Shown here: positions 24,681-31,914 of the stretch, piece after piece
Layout: each line of letters opens with the position of its first letter
Numbering within the stretch: the stretch's first letter is position 1
Assembly: GCA_022710935.1 (NCBI GenBank)
Contig: JAKLFY010000047.1
Coordinates: 1-50,446 of the forward strand
DNA length: 50,446 nucleotides
Reading direction: 5' to 3'
DNA from: Verrucomicrobiota bacterium
GTDB taxonomy: Bacteria; Verrucomicrobiota; Verrucomicrobiia; Limisphaerales; J093
Notes under the pieces: model-generated
Told to the model about the DNA's origin: nothing
What the model saw: the letters and a program-made list of their open reading frames with translations, nothing else
Databases searched by the model: none
Position numbers and translations under genes: made by a program

Positions 24681-25387
24681 GGGTGGCAAGAAAGGGATGA
24701 AAGCTGAGGACGAACAACGTGAAAAGGCATCGTGGGGGTTCTCTTTGCTACTTCAGCCGCTTCAAGTCGGGGCGCTCCTGCGCGACTCGCCACCGGCGAG
24801 CAGGCGAGGGCGTTGAGCGTGCGCGGGATGGCGTCATCCTCTTTCGCGTGGTCCGGCTGCGCCATGCGCGCCGCGAGCGCCTCGAGTCCCCGGTTGAGAA
24901 TACGTTGTGACTTCGGGCAGTCATACGGCGCGGTGGCGCTGAACGTGCCCAGCACCGACAGCTTCAGCGTGACTTCCTCCGCTTTGCCCGCCCGCCAGCG
25001 CGTGAGCGTGAGCGGGCCGCCGCCGGCTTCCGTCTCCGCCGCGGTGATGGCGCGGCCCATTTCCGTACGCGGGTCGAAGGAAAAGGGCTTGCCGCCCGCG
25101 CCGAGGAGCACGTCGCCCACGGCGATGACGCCATCCGCCGGCGAGCCTTTGTCTACGGCGGTGATGGCAATCTGCCGGGCGTCGGTGGTCACCAACTGGT
25201 CGCAAAACATCCAGCCGCGCAGCCCCGTGGGGCCGAGATTCCAGTCATGCTTCGCTTTCGCTGGAATGGCGTCGCCCGGGGTGAAATCGGGAATCGCCAC
25301 CGCCTTGCCGCCGAAAGCGGCGGGCGCGAACAGAGCGAAGCCGAACCACGCGGCGCCGAGGAGTGAGAGCAGTGCGGTCTTCATCAT
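24677..25387 (-). CDS. Truncated DUF6288-type PDZ protein
   Basis: A 236-residue exported protein whose first 190 residues match the start of the DUF6288 family as I remember it: signal peptide (AAWFGFALFAPAAFG), HDWNLGPTGLRGWMF, then a PDZ-like domain (AITAVDKGSPADGVIAVGDVLLG, GGGPLTLTRWRAG) and TAPYDCPKSQRILNRGLEALAARM, IPRTLNALA. Family members are normally several hundred residues longer; here the frame slips after LNALA into an unrelated tail (SPVASRAGAPRLEAAEVAKR). I infer a frameshift plus deletion of the large C-terminal part. The stop overlaps the sulfatase start codon (ATGA). It may survive as a small PDZ protein or be a pseudogene. Confidence 0.6.
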   Translation of the reverse strand: MMKTALLSLLGAAWFGFALFAPAAFGGKAVAIPDFTPGDAIPAKAKHDWNLGPTGLRGWMFCDQLVTTDARQIAITAVDKGSPADGVIAVGDVLLGAGGKPFSFDPRTEMGRAITAAETEAGGGPLTLTRWRAGKAEEVTLKLSVLGTFSATAPYDCPKSQRILNRGLEALAARMAQPDHAKEDDAIPRTLNALACSPVASRAGAPRLEAAEVAKRTPTMPFHVVRPQLSSLSCHP

Positions 25388-25399
25388 GGCCGTGGGTGG

Positions 25400-25572
25400 T
25401 CAGCGGCTTTTCGGTTGAGGCAGCATTTGGAGATTCGCCTCCGCGAGCGCCTTGCCCATCAGCGCGAAAGTCCTGGCGCAGCCGAGGTAGTGGTCGCCGG
25501 CGTTGGAGGCGCCGCGTTTCCAGAGCGCGGCCTCGGCGGGCGTGATGACATCGGATTCGCGTTGCACAAAAC
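25400..25572 (-). pseudogene. C-terminal fragment of a sialate O-acetylesterase
   Basis: About 55 codons read ITPAEAALWKRGASNAGDHY, then LGCARTFALMGKALAEANLQM, the characteristic end of sialate O-acetylesterases (ALW.RG.S..G.HYLG...). The rest of the gene is missing: upstream the frame runs straight into the 20-base repeat at 25573-25592, which marks the breakpoint. It lies 12 bases before the PDZ gene. Confidence 0.7.
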
Positions 25573-25592
25573 CTGGTGAGAAATGCGCGCTA
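25573..25592 (+). repeat. 20-base repeat shared with 9902-9921
   Basis: Identical to CTGGTGAGAAATGCGCGCTA at 9902-9921. It forms the junction between the truncated esterase fragment and the oxidoreductase gene, and it supplies that gene's stop codon (CTA, read as TAG). Confidence 0.6.
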
Positions 25593-26915
25593 GACAATCT
25601 CCTCGCGCGCCGCATCCCACCGAACGATGCGTTGTTCCTGCTGCGATTTCAGCGACATCAGGAAGGTGGCGGTTTCAATAAACGCCTCGTCGGTCGAGCA
25701 TTTCGGGGCGCCACGGGACTGGATGCAGTTCACCCAATCCACCATGTGATTGGGTTGGGCGGGGGTTTTGCCCCGCGCGTATTCTTTGGGCAGGTCGGCG
25801 CGTCGGTTGTGGCCGGCGGGGATGATTTCAAAGGTGCTGACGTCGTGTGCAATGGCGTCAAAGCGCAAGGTGGCGTCGCGTCCGCACAAGGTCACGGGCT
25901 GACTGTCCGTGCAGTTCATGCTGCCCTCGAACGTGACCATGCGGCCGAGTTTCTCGAATTGGCAGGAGGTGATCCAGGTGTCAGGCACTTCACGGTCGTC
26001 GCGGAGCAGCGCGATCTGGCCCGAGCACGCGCAGGTGTCTGGAATGCCGTGGCCAAGGAGGTATTGCACGAAGTCCATCTCGTGCGAAAGCAGGTCGCCG
26101 GCGTAGCCCGTGCCGTAGGCATAGTAACAGCGCCAGTGCCAAAAGTGGCGTTCGTTCCAAGCAATCTTCGGCGCCGGTCCGAGCCAGAGATCCCAGTTCA
26201 CCTCCTTGCGCACTGGATCCGGATCGGGCCGGTCCCACTGGTCGTAATAACCGTACCAGCGCCAGTTGGGACGGTTCGGGGGAGTGGATTTGAAGCGCCC
26301 TGTGCGCACCAGCGTGATTGGGCCGAGGATGCCCTGGGCAATCAGCTCCTTGGCCTGCAACGCGCAGGTGGCCTGTCGCGCTTGGTGGCCAAGCTGGAAA
26401 ACCACCTTGCTCTTTTTCAATGCGTCGCGCATCTGTTTGGCCTCGGCCAAGGTCCGGGAAAATCCTTTCTCACAATAGATGTCTTTGCCAGCCTGCACAG
26501 CGTCCAGAACCATCTGGCAATGCCAATGATCCGGTGTGGCGATAATGACGGCGTCCACGTCCTTGTCGGCCAGCACCTCGCGGTAATCCACGTATGCTTT
26601 CGCCTGCGGATTGAGGCAGCGTTCCAGCCCTTTCTGCCGATGCGGGCCGTACACGTCGCAAATGGCGTTCACCCTGACGTTCGAAGCGTGGGCGACGGCC
26701 TGCAAAAGGTCACCCCCGCGGGTGCCCAGGCCGATGCAGCCCACGCCAATGGTCTTGCCGGGGGCTGGTGCCGATAGCAGGGCCGGGGCAATTGCCGATG
26801 CGGCGGTCAGGACCGTGGTGGTTTGCGCGGCCGTCCGCAGGAACTGCCGCCGGTTGAGGTTCGCCGGGTTATTCGGGTTGTCTTGCTTCATGGTTTTCAC
26901 GTTCGCAGTTTGCAT
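25590..26915 (-). CDS. Gfo/Idh/MocA family oxidoreductase, Tat-exported, EKG variant
   Basis: A 441-residue sugar oxidoreductase with a twin-arginine signal (LNRRQFLRTAA followed by an Ala/Thr-rich segment). The dinucleotide-binding motif is VGCIGLGTRGG, followed by ATPDHWHCQMVLDAVQAGKDIY. The family EKP motif reads EKG (YCEKGFSR), an uncommon change at the nicotinamide end. FWHWRCYYAYGTGYAGDLLSHEMD follows, as in the Planctomycete/Verrucomicrobial subgroup. The start could be 26915 or the internal ATG at 26891; both keep the Tat signal. The stop codon lies inside the 20-base repeat, so the native C-terminus may have been altered. An M24 peptidase fragment ends 7 bases upstream. Confidence 0.9.
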   Translation of the reverse strand: MQTANVKTMKQDNPNNPANLNRRQFLRTAAQTTTVLTAASAIAPALLSAPAPGKTIGVGCIGLGTRGGDLLQAVAHASNVRVNAICDVYGPHRQKGLERCLNPQAKAYVDYREVLADKDVDAVIIATPDHWHCQMVLDAVQAGKDIYCEKGFSRTLAEAKQMRDALKKSKVVFQLGHQARQATCALQAKELIAQGILGPITLVRTGRFKSTPPNRPNWRWYGYYDQWDRPDPDPVRKEVNWDLWLGPAPKIAWNERHFWHWRCYYAYGTGYAGDLLSHEMDFVQYLLGHGIPDTCACSGQIALLRDDREVPDTWITSCQFEKLGRMVTFEGSMNCTDSQPVTLCGRDATLRFDAIAHDVSTFEIIPAGHNRRADLPKEYARGKTPAQPNHMVDWVNCIQSRGAPKCSTDEAFIETATFLMSLKSQQEQRIVRWDAAREEIV

Positions 26916-26921
26916 TGATGG

Positions 26922-27160
26922 TTACAGCTTCACAAACTCGGTCTGCATTTCGCCAGTCACCCGCGCCCCGCGTTCCTCGACGAAGAGATTGATCTCCGTG
27001 CGCACGCCGAAGTCGGGCAGGTAGAGCGCGGGTTCGATGGAAAAGCACGTCCCGGGAATGACGGGCCGCTCATCATGCGTCTCGAAATTGTCCATGTTCG
27101 CGCCGACGCCATGCACTTCGCGCCCAATCGAATGGGCGCGCTCCCGGTTTCGGGCGGCGG
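26922..27160 (-). pseudogene. C-terminal fragment of an M24 (Xaa-Pro) aminopeptidase
   Basis: About 80 codons with SIGREVHGVGANMDNFETHDE, then PGTCFSIEPALYLPDFGVRTEINLFV: the last third of a pita-bread metallopeptidase, with one metal His (in REVHG) and both Glu ligands (SIEP, TEIN) still present. The preceding RNRERAHSIG is an eroded RTGHSIG. The N-terminal two thirds are missing; the sequence upstream toward the serine deaminase gene (27161-27289) has no matching reading frame. It is a remnant. Confidence 0.7.
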
Positions 27161-27289
27161 CATAGTCCTTCATCGGCGTGACCAACGCGACCAGGACGCC
27201 ATGCGGTTTGGCTTTCGGTTTCGTTTGTATTCGAGTGGTCAGTGGGTGTCTCGGAGACAGGGCACCGTTGGATCAACTGGCACGCATCC

Positions 27290-28879
27290 TCAGTGGCAGG
27301 CGCACCCGCTGCCGCAAGAAGCCGCTTTCTTCGCCCCCAACCGCAGTTCGATCGCCCGTGAGGTCGGCGTGATGGAAAGCCCGCCCAGCGCCGTGCAGCG
27401 CAATTCGCGCGGCATTTGTTCGGCGACTCGTTGGGCCGTTTCGATCACTTCATCGAGCGGAATGACGGGATCGTAGTTTGCCAGCGCCATGTTCGCGCAG
27501 GCGAAGGCATTGCTGGCGGCCATCACGTTCTTGCCCAGGCACGGGGCCTCGACGCGATTGGCAATCGGATCGCAAATCAGTCCCAACATGCTTTGAAAGG
27601 CCATCGAAGCAGCCGCCACGGATTGCGCCAGCGCGCCTCCCGTCATGTCCACCAGCGCCGCCGCCGCCATGCAGGCCGCCGAGCCGCCCTCCGCCTGGCA
27701 GCCGCCCACTTCCGCCGCGAATGTCGAGCGCGTTGCGATGAATACCCCGATGATTCCGCTGGCGAGCATCGCTTTCGCCATCTCTTCCTCCTCCAGGCCC
27801 ATTTCCTCAGCGAGTGCGATCACCGCGCCGGGCAGCGCTGCACAAGCTCCCGCGGTGGGAGCGGCGACAATCACCCCCATCGAGCTCTTCACTTCCATCA
27901 GAGCCGTGACGTAGAGGACGATGCGGTTGAGCACACCGCCATTGAGCAGCCGGCCCGCCTTCATCAAGTGGTTGAACTTGCCGCTCTGGTGACCCAACAC
28001 GCGGTCGTCATGCTTCGTGCCCGCGATGCCCTGGGCGATGGACCGGCGCAGGATGCGGACGATGTCCACCATCTGGGCGAGCACCTCCGCTTCGGCCAGA
28101 TTGCCGCGTGCCATTTCGTACTCGACGGCCAACTTCCACAACGGCATGTTGCGGCCGGCGTCCTGGCGGAGCATCTCCGCGCAGGTGCTGAACGGCACCT
28201 GGATGCCCCGGCGCGACAGCACGGGCAACACCGGCGACAGCCGTTTGACCGGACCGAGGTCGAAAGCCCGGCTCAGTCCGGCAATGGCCTGCTCGCTGAC
28301 GAACTCGGGCGCCTTCACCTCCACCATGAATTCGCCTCCGGCTTCATGCGCCAGGATGGCATCGGCCGACACCCGCGCCGCCAGTTCTTGCGCCAGTTCC
28401 GGGCCACGGGAGCGCACCCAGAGCAGGGTTTCGAAGCAGTCGCCGGACATCGAAATGTCGAATGCATCGACGTTCAGCACCTCGATCATGCCGCCGCCGG
28501 TGGAGATGGCGCGCAGAAAGCGGCGTTCGCGTCCGCGACGCAACGTGAGGCGGTACGTGTTCGGATGCGGATCGCGCGCGTCCACCGTCTCAATGCGAAT
28601 ACGCACCCGTGTGTCCCGCAGCACCTGCATGGAAACCGGCAGTCGCTCGTCGTCGGCTTCCCAGCCCATCAGTCCGCCGGCCAATCCCATGTCCGAGCCT
28701 TGCGTGGCGTGCGTCGTGGGCAGCGAGCCGTTGCGGTCGAACTCGATCAGGACTTCGTCGAATGCGCCGTTCATCAACTCGCGCGCCAACCGCCCGATCC
28801 GCAGCGCGGCAGCGCAATGCGAGCTGGACGGCCCGCGCATCACCGGACCGATCACATCGTTGAATATGCTTGGGCGCAT
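27290..28879 (-). CDS. sdaA: L-serine ammonia-lyase, iron-sulfur, single chain
   Basis: Converts L-serine to pyruvate and ammonia using a [4Fe-4S] cluster. The 529-residue chain holds the beta domain first (IGPVMRGPSSSHCAAALRIG; FLRAISTGGGMIEV) and the alpha domain second (VIVAAPTAGACAALPGAV). Conserved Cys that can hold the cluster are C394 (EVGGCQAEGG), C436 (LICDPI) and C447 (VEAPCLGKN). The tail ends in CGSGCACH, a Cys-rich terminus of a type common in this enzyme. It starts with ATG and is divergent from a PAS-AraC regulator 122 bases away, a natural candidate for its control. It is cytoplasmic and oxygen-sensitive by analogy. Confidence 0.93.
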   Translation of the reverse strand: MRPSIFNDVIGPVMRGPSSSHCAAALRIGRLARELMNGAFDEVLIEFDRNGSLPTTHATQGSDMGLAGGLMGWEADDERLPVSMQVLRDTRVRIRIETVDARDPHPNTYRLTLRRGRERRFLRAISTGGGMIEVLNVDAFDISMSGDCFETLLWVRSRGPELAQELAARVSADAILAHEAGGEFMVEVKAPEFVSEQAIAGLSRAFDLGPVKRLSPVLPVLSRRGIQVPFSTCAEMLRQDAGRNMPLWKLAVEYEMARGNLAEAEVLAQMVDIVRILRRSIAQGIAGTKHDDRVLGHQSGKFNHLMKAGRLLNGGVLNRIVLYVTALMEVKSSMGVIVAAPTAGACAALPGAVIALAEEMGLEEEEMAKAMLASGIIGVFIATRSTFAAEVGGCQAEGGSAACMAAAALVDMTGGALAQSVAAASMAFQSMLGLICDPIANRVEAPCLGKNVMAASNAFACANMALANYDPVIPLDEVIETAQRVAEQMPRELRCTALGGLSITPTSRAIELRLGAKKAASCGSGCACH

Positions 28880-29001
28880 GTCGTGTGTCTTCCAACGGTC
28901 TCAAGCGGTCCACGGCAACCCCCGTGGCCCCAGCGCTCCGTGAATCCGATCCAGTCTACCTTTGCTTCCCGGCTCGTCTTGGCTCATCTTGACGCAATAA
29001 T

Positions 29002-29775
29002 GTGAAAGTCGGCACAGCGAGAGCCGTGGAGGCCATGCTGCAGGTCAACGACCTGTCGGTGGCGGCCAGCGTGTTGGCGGAACTCTTCGACCACGCTCCC
29101 GATATGGCCTTCTTCGTGAAGGACAGCGCGGGACGGTATCTGGCGGTGAATGAATCGCTGATTAGGCGCCACGGTTACCGCCACAAGTCGCAGGTGCTGG
29201 GCCGGTGTCCCAGCGACATCTGCCCCGGCGATTTCGGCCGTCTGCCTGCCGAGCAAGACGATCGAGTATTGCGCACTGGAAATCCGCTCATCGATCATCT
29301 CGAACAGCAATGGTATCTGCCGCGAAAGCCCGTGTGGTGTCTGACCACCAAGCTGCCGCTCCGTGATGCGGACGGGGAGGTCATTGGGCTGGTCGGTATC
29401 TCGCGTGACGTGCGGGCGCCGGTGGATCCTCGCAACATCCCCATGGAATTGGCGGCTGCGCTGGAGCGTTTTGAAAACAACCTCGCGGAGTTCGTCACGC
29501 CCGCCAATCTGGCGCGGCAGGCCGGGCTTACCCCCGCCAAGTTTGCCCGGCTCATCCACCGTTTCTTCGATCTCACCCCCAGCCAGTTCCTCACCCAGAC
29601 CCGCCTGGCCGCTGCCGCGCGGTTGCTGCGCGAGACCGACCTCGGTGTCTCCGCGATTGCCCATGAATCCGGATTCTACGATCATAGCGCCTTCAGCCGG
29701 GCGTTTCACTCGGCCATGGGAGTAACCCCCAGCGCCTACCGAGAGGCCACCCGGAAGGCTCTCCCCTCGCCATGA
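29002..29775 (+). CDS. AraC-family transcriptional regulator with N-terminal PAS domain
   Basis: A 257-residue DNA-binding regulator. Residues about 20-130 are a PAS_4-like sensor ([20 protein letters not shown], then [19 protein letters not shown]). Residues about 150-250 carry the two helix-turn-helix motifs of AraC/XylS proteins ([52 protein letters not shown], in which the second begins VSAIAHE). I use the GTG at 29002; an ATG at 29035 is possible but its GGAGG is only 2 bases away. It is divergent from the serine ammonia-lyase gene, so it probably senses a small ligand and controls that gene and itself. The 280 bases after it hold no gene I can support. Confidence 0.87.
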   Translation: MKVGTARAVEAMLQVNDLSVAASVLAELFDHAPDMAFFVKDSAGRYLAVNESLIRRHGYRHKSQVLGRCPSDICPGDFGRLPAEQDDRVLRTGNPLIDHLEQQWYLPRKPVWCLTTKLPLRDADGEVIGLVGISRDVRAPVDPRNIPMELAAALERFENNLAEFVTPANLARQAGLTPAKFARLIHRFFDLTPSQFLTQTRLAAAARLLRETDLGVSAIAHESGFYDHSAFSRAFHSAMGVTPSAYREATRKALPSP

Positions 29776-30055
29776 TGGCAAACCAAGCCTCGCCTTCGCT
29801 GGTCCAGAGTCTCGGGCAACACCGGCTCGGACTGGCGGACGTGGACCGCGACCTGTTCGGCGATGCCTGCGAGTGCCTCCTCCGCAAGTTCGCCGAAGGG
29901 CAGGGAAGCAGCGCACGCGAGTTTCTATCCCCGCCCGCTTTTCCGGCGCGCAACTCCTCCTCTTTGCCCAGTCGCCGCACGTCGTCTGCGGCGCCATTGT
30001 TGCTGATCGCACCCAATCCTCGATGCAGCCTGGCCTCGATGATGCAATCGTCGAT

Positions 30056-30691
30056 TCACGGCGTGATCCGGTGGGCGACGAACGTGCCGTTGGTGCGCTC
30101 ACCGCCGAACGTGCTCCAGCCCCAACGTCCCTGGAAGATGGTGCCGTCGTAGACGCCGTCGAGAAACACGTTGTTGTCCGCCCAGCCCTTATTCAGGTTG
30201 ATCAACAATCGGCGACCGTCCCAGGAGCCCTCCAACTCACCTTGCCCGATTTGCGGGCCGATCTCGCGACCGGCCGTCTCCGGGCTGCCCGGGCCCACAT
30301 AGTCAAACGCCCAGGTGCCTATGACCAGGTTGGTTACCCACTCAAGGTGAAGCTGCCCTGTCACCAGCAGGATTCCCTCCGGGTTGAAGCCCTGATAAAC
30401 GAATCGCCCAGGCTGCGGTGGTGCATCCGTCCAAACCACCCGGTAGAACATGGGCACGGTCACGGTCACGGTCGTGTTGCTGGCCTGGACCCGGGACAGG
30501 TTAGTCAGCGCTTCGAACTGCTGCCAGGGGCCAGTGGCCGAACTGGCCCATTCGACCCGATAGGTCGCGCTACTGACGGTGTTGGTCCACGTCAATTGGC
30601 CGTGGCAGTCCAACGAACTGATGGTCACGTCGGCGGCGCTGACCGCGACAGCCAGCAACTCACAGAGACCCACGGCAATTGGAATCTTCAT
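30056..30691 (-). CDS. Secreted hypothetical protein
   Basis: A 211-residue protein with a signal peptide ([21 protein letters not shown]). Residues 22-85 look like the short fibronectin/beta-sandwich module of Verrucomicrobial exported proteins that reads [18 protein letters not shown]. The second half ([39 protein letters not shown]) has a repeated aromatic beta pattern but no known catalytic motif. It starts with ATG. It has no co-directional neighbour close by: upstream (30692-31380) is a long gap. The function is unknown. Confidence 0.72.
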   Translation of the reverse strand: MKIPIAVGLCELLAVAVSAADVTISSLDCHGQLTWTNTVSSATYRVEWASSATGPWQQFEALTNLSRVQASNTTVTVTVPMFYRVVWTDAPPQPGRFVYQGFNPEGILLVTGQLHLEWVTNLVIGTWAFDYVGPGSPETAGREIGPQIGQGELEGSWDGRRLLINLNKGWADNNVFLDGVYDGTIFQGRWGWSTFGGERTNGTFVAHRITP

Positions 30692-30839
30692 AAGACATGC
30701 GGTGATATTCCAACTTCAAGATGGCCGCGTTTCTCTGAGAGTCAATGGGAGACATCGCCGACCGTCGGTTCTGCCGCCAGCCTGTTTGCTCTTGGGACGG
30801 CCCGCCAGGGGCCTGTGTCCGACAAGGCGCGCTATCCTG

Positions 30840-31231
30840 GTAGGATACCGGGTTCACCAGTCCGCTCCCGCCTGGCGTTTCACCGCGCCGTCGGTGACGT
30901 TTCAGAACAAGTACCCGGTCGGCATCGTGCCACTCGACGGGTCCTCGGTTGCGGACACCGGCCTGACCTGCTTCCAGACGCCTGGCGTGCCAGCTACGGT
31001 GCAGAGCGATTGGCCATTAACCACTTGCGCGGCCCACGTCTGGGCCACCGAAGCCACCAGAGGGCGCCCACCGTGGTGGCCCTTCGGCCAGCCCAATACC
31101 GCGGGCGGTCGAGCGACCCGAGCACGGCAAAGTGATGCATTTGCCGTTGGTTGACGGCTGGCATCATCGCTATGCGAGCCGAGCGGCGTGAGTGGAGCGC
31201 AGATTGCGGCGGTGAGCGCAGGTGATCTCAT
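30840..31231 (-). pseudogene. Degenerate structural-protein-like fragment
   Basis: On the minus strand a frame reads VASVAQTWAAQVVNGQSLCT, TPGVWKQVRPVSATEDPSSG, TMPTGYLF-stop-NVTDGAVKRQAGADW-stop. The reading continues sensibly across in-frame stops, so it looks like a decayed coding sequence; the pattern (TPGxWKQVRP, PTGYLxxNVTDG.xKR) recalls tail-fibre-like or repetitive secreted proteins. There is no start. The rest of the 30692-31380 gap holds nothing recognisable. Confidence 0.35.
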
Positions 31232-31380
31232 ATTCAGGTTCGCCCTGTTGCGGCGTTCGCCTCCTCATCGGGACTGACGGGGACACACGGCCTGTCAGCA
31301 CTCGCGCGGCGGAAGTCCGATCCTCATTGGAGTGGACCGGAATGGCCCCAACTGCCGGCCGCATGTATCCAATACCGGTA

Positions 31381-31914
31381 TTACGTCATGCGTGGGCGGT
31401 CGTTACCGCAAGCAGATTCGTGGCGCAACACGACCGAAGTCTCGACTTGTCGTTCGGGGATGGACCAGTAAGTCCGCAGCAAACGGTCTTTCTCAGCCGG
31501 GCCGACTCGGCGGAAGCCGTGTTTCTCGTAGAATCGGATGGCCCATCCCGCCGCGGCCCAGGTGCCCACGAGGATCGGTCTCGCTCTCTTTGCCAGCAGG
31601 TGCTCAAGAAGTTGACTCCCAATACCCTCCCCGCGGCGGGCGCTGGTCACGTAGGCGTGCCGGATCAAAGTCACGTCCTTGACCGGTTGCAGCCCCATGA
31701 CGCCCAACAACTGGCCCTCCTCCTCGAACCCCGAGAACACGACGCCCTGGTCAATCTCGTGCGCCAACGCCTCCCGTGACATATAGGGATCGTGCCAGCA
31801 GTCGGCGGGGATGACTCCACGGTAGGCCTGGGCGGCGTCGTTGATGATCACGTGCATCGCCTCGAAGTCCAGAGGCTGGCAGGGTCGGACGACCGACGGG
31901 ACTTGAGCCTTCAT
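31381..31914 (-). CDS. GNAT family N-acetyltransferase
   Basis: A 177-residue acetyl-CoA-dependent acetyltransferase. It follows the GNAT fold: VRPCQPLDFEAMHVIINDAA, a central strand GQLLGVMGLQPVKDVTLIRHAYV, the acetyl-CoA-binding loop RRGEGIGSQLLEHLL (R/Q-x-x-G-x-G/A form), and the late FYEKHGFRRVG. The start ATG overlaps the TGA of the three-domain gene upstream (ATGA), so the two are translationally coupled and probably one operon. The acceptor substrate is unknown. No signal peptide, so cytoplasmic, in contrast to its exported operon partner. Confidence 0.88.
   Translation of the reverse strand: MKAQVPSVVRPCQPLDFEAMHVIINDAAQAYRGVIPADCWHDPYMSREALAHEIDQGVVFSGFEEEGQLLGVMGLQPVKDVTLIRHAYVTSARRGEGIGSQLLEHLLAKRARPILVGTWAAAGWAIRFYEKHGFRRVGPAEKDRLLRTYWSIPERQVETSVVLRHESACGNDRPRMT

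Noticed and set aside
27416-29005. 529-codon plus-strand frame opposite the serine ammonia-lyase
   Set aside because: It mirrors the sense gene almost exactly in extent and is rich in His, Arg and Gln without any motif.
29776-30055. Coding-like minus-strand stretch after the AraC regulator ([20 protein letters not shown])
   Set aside because: It reads open for about 45 codons but has no start, no family and shifts frame; not enough to call even a remnant.
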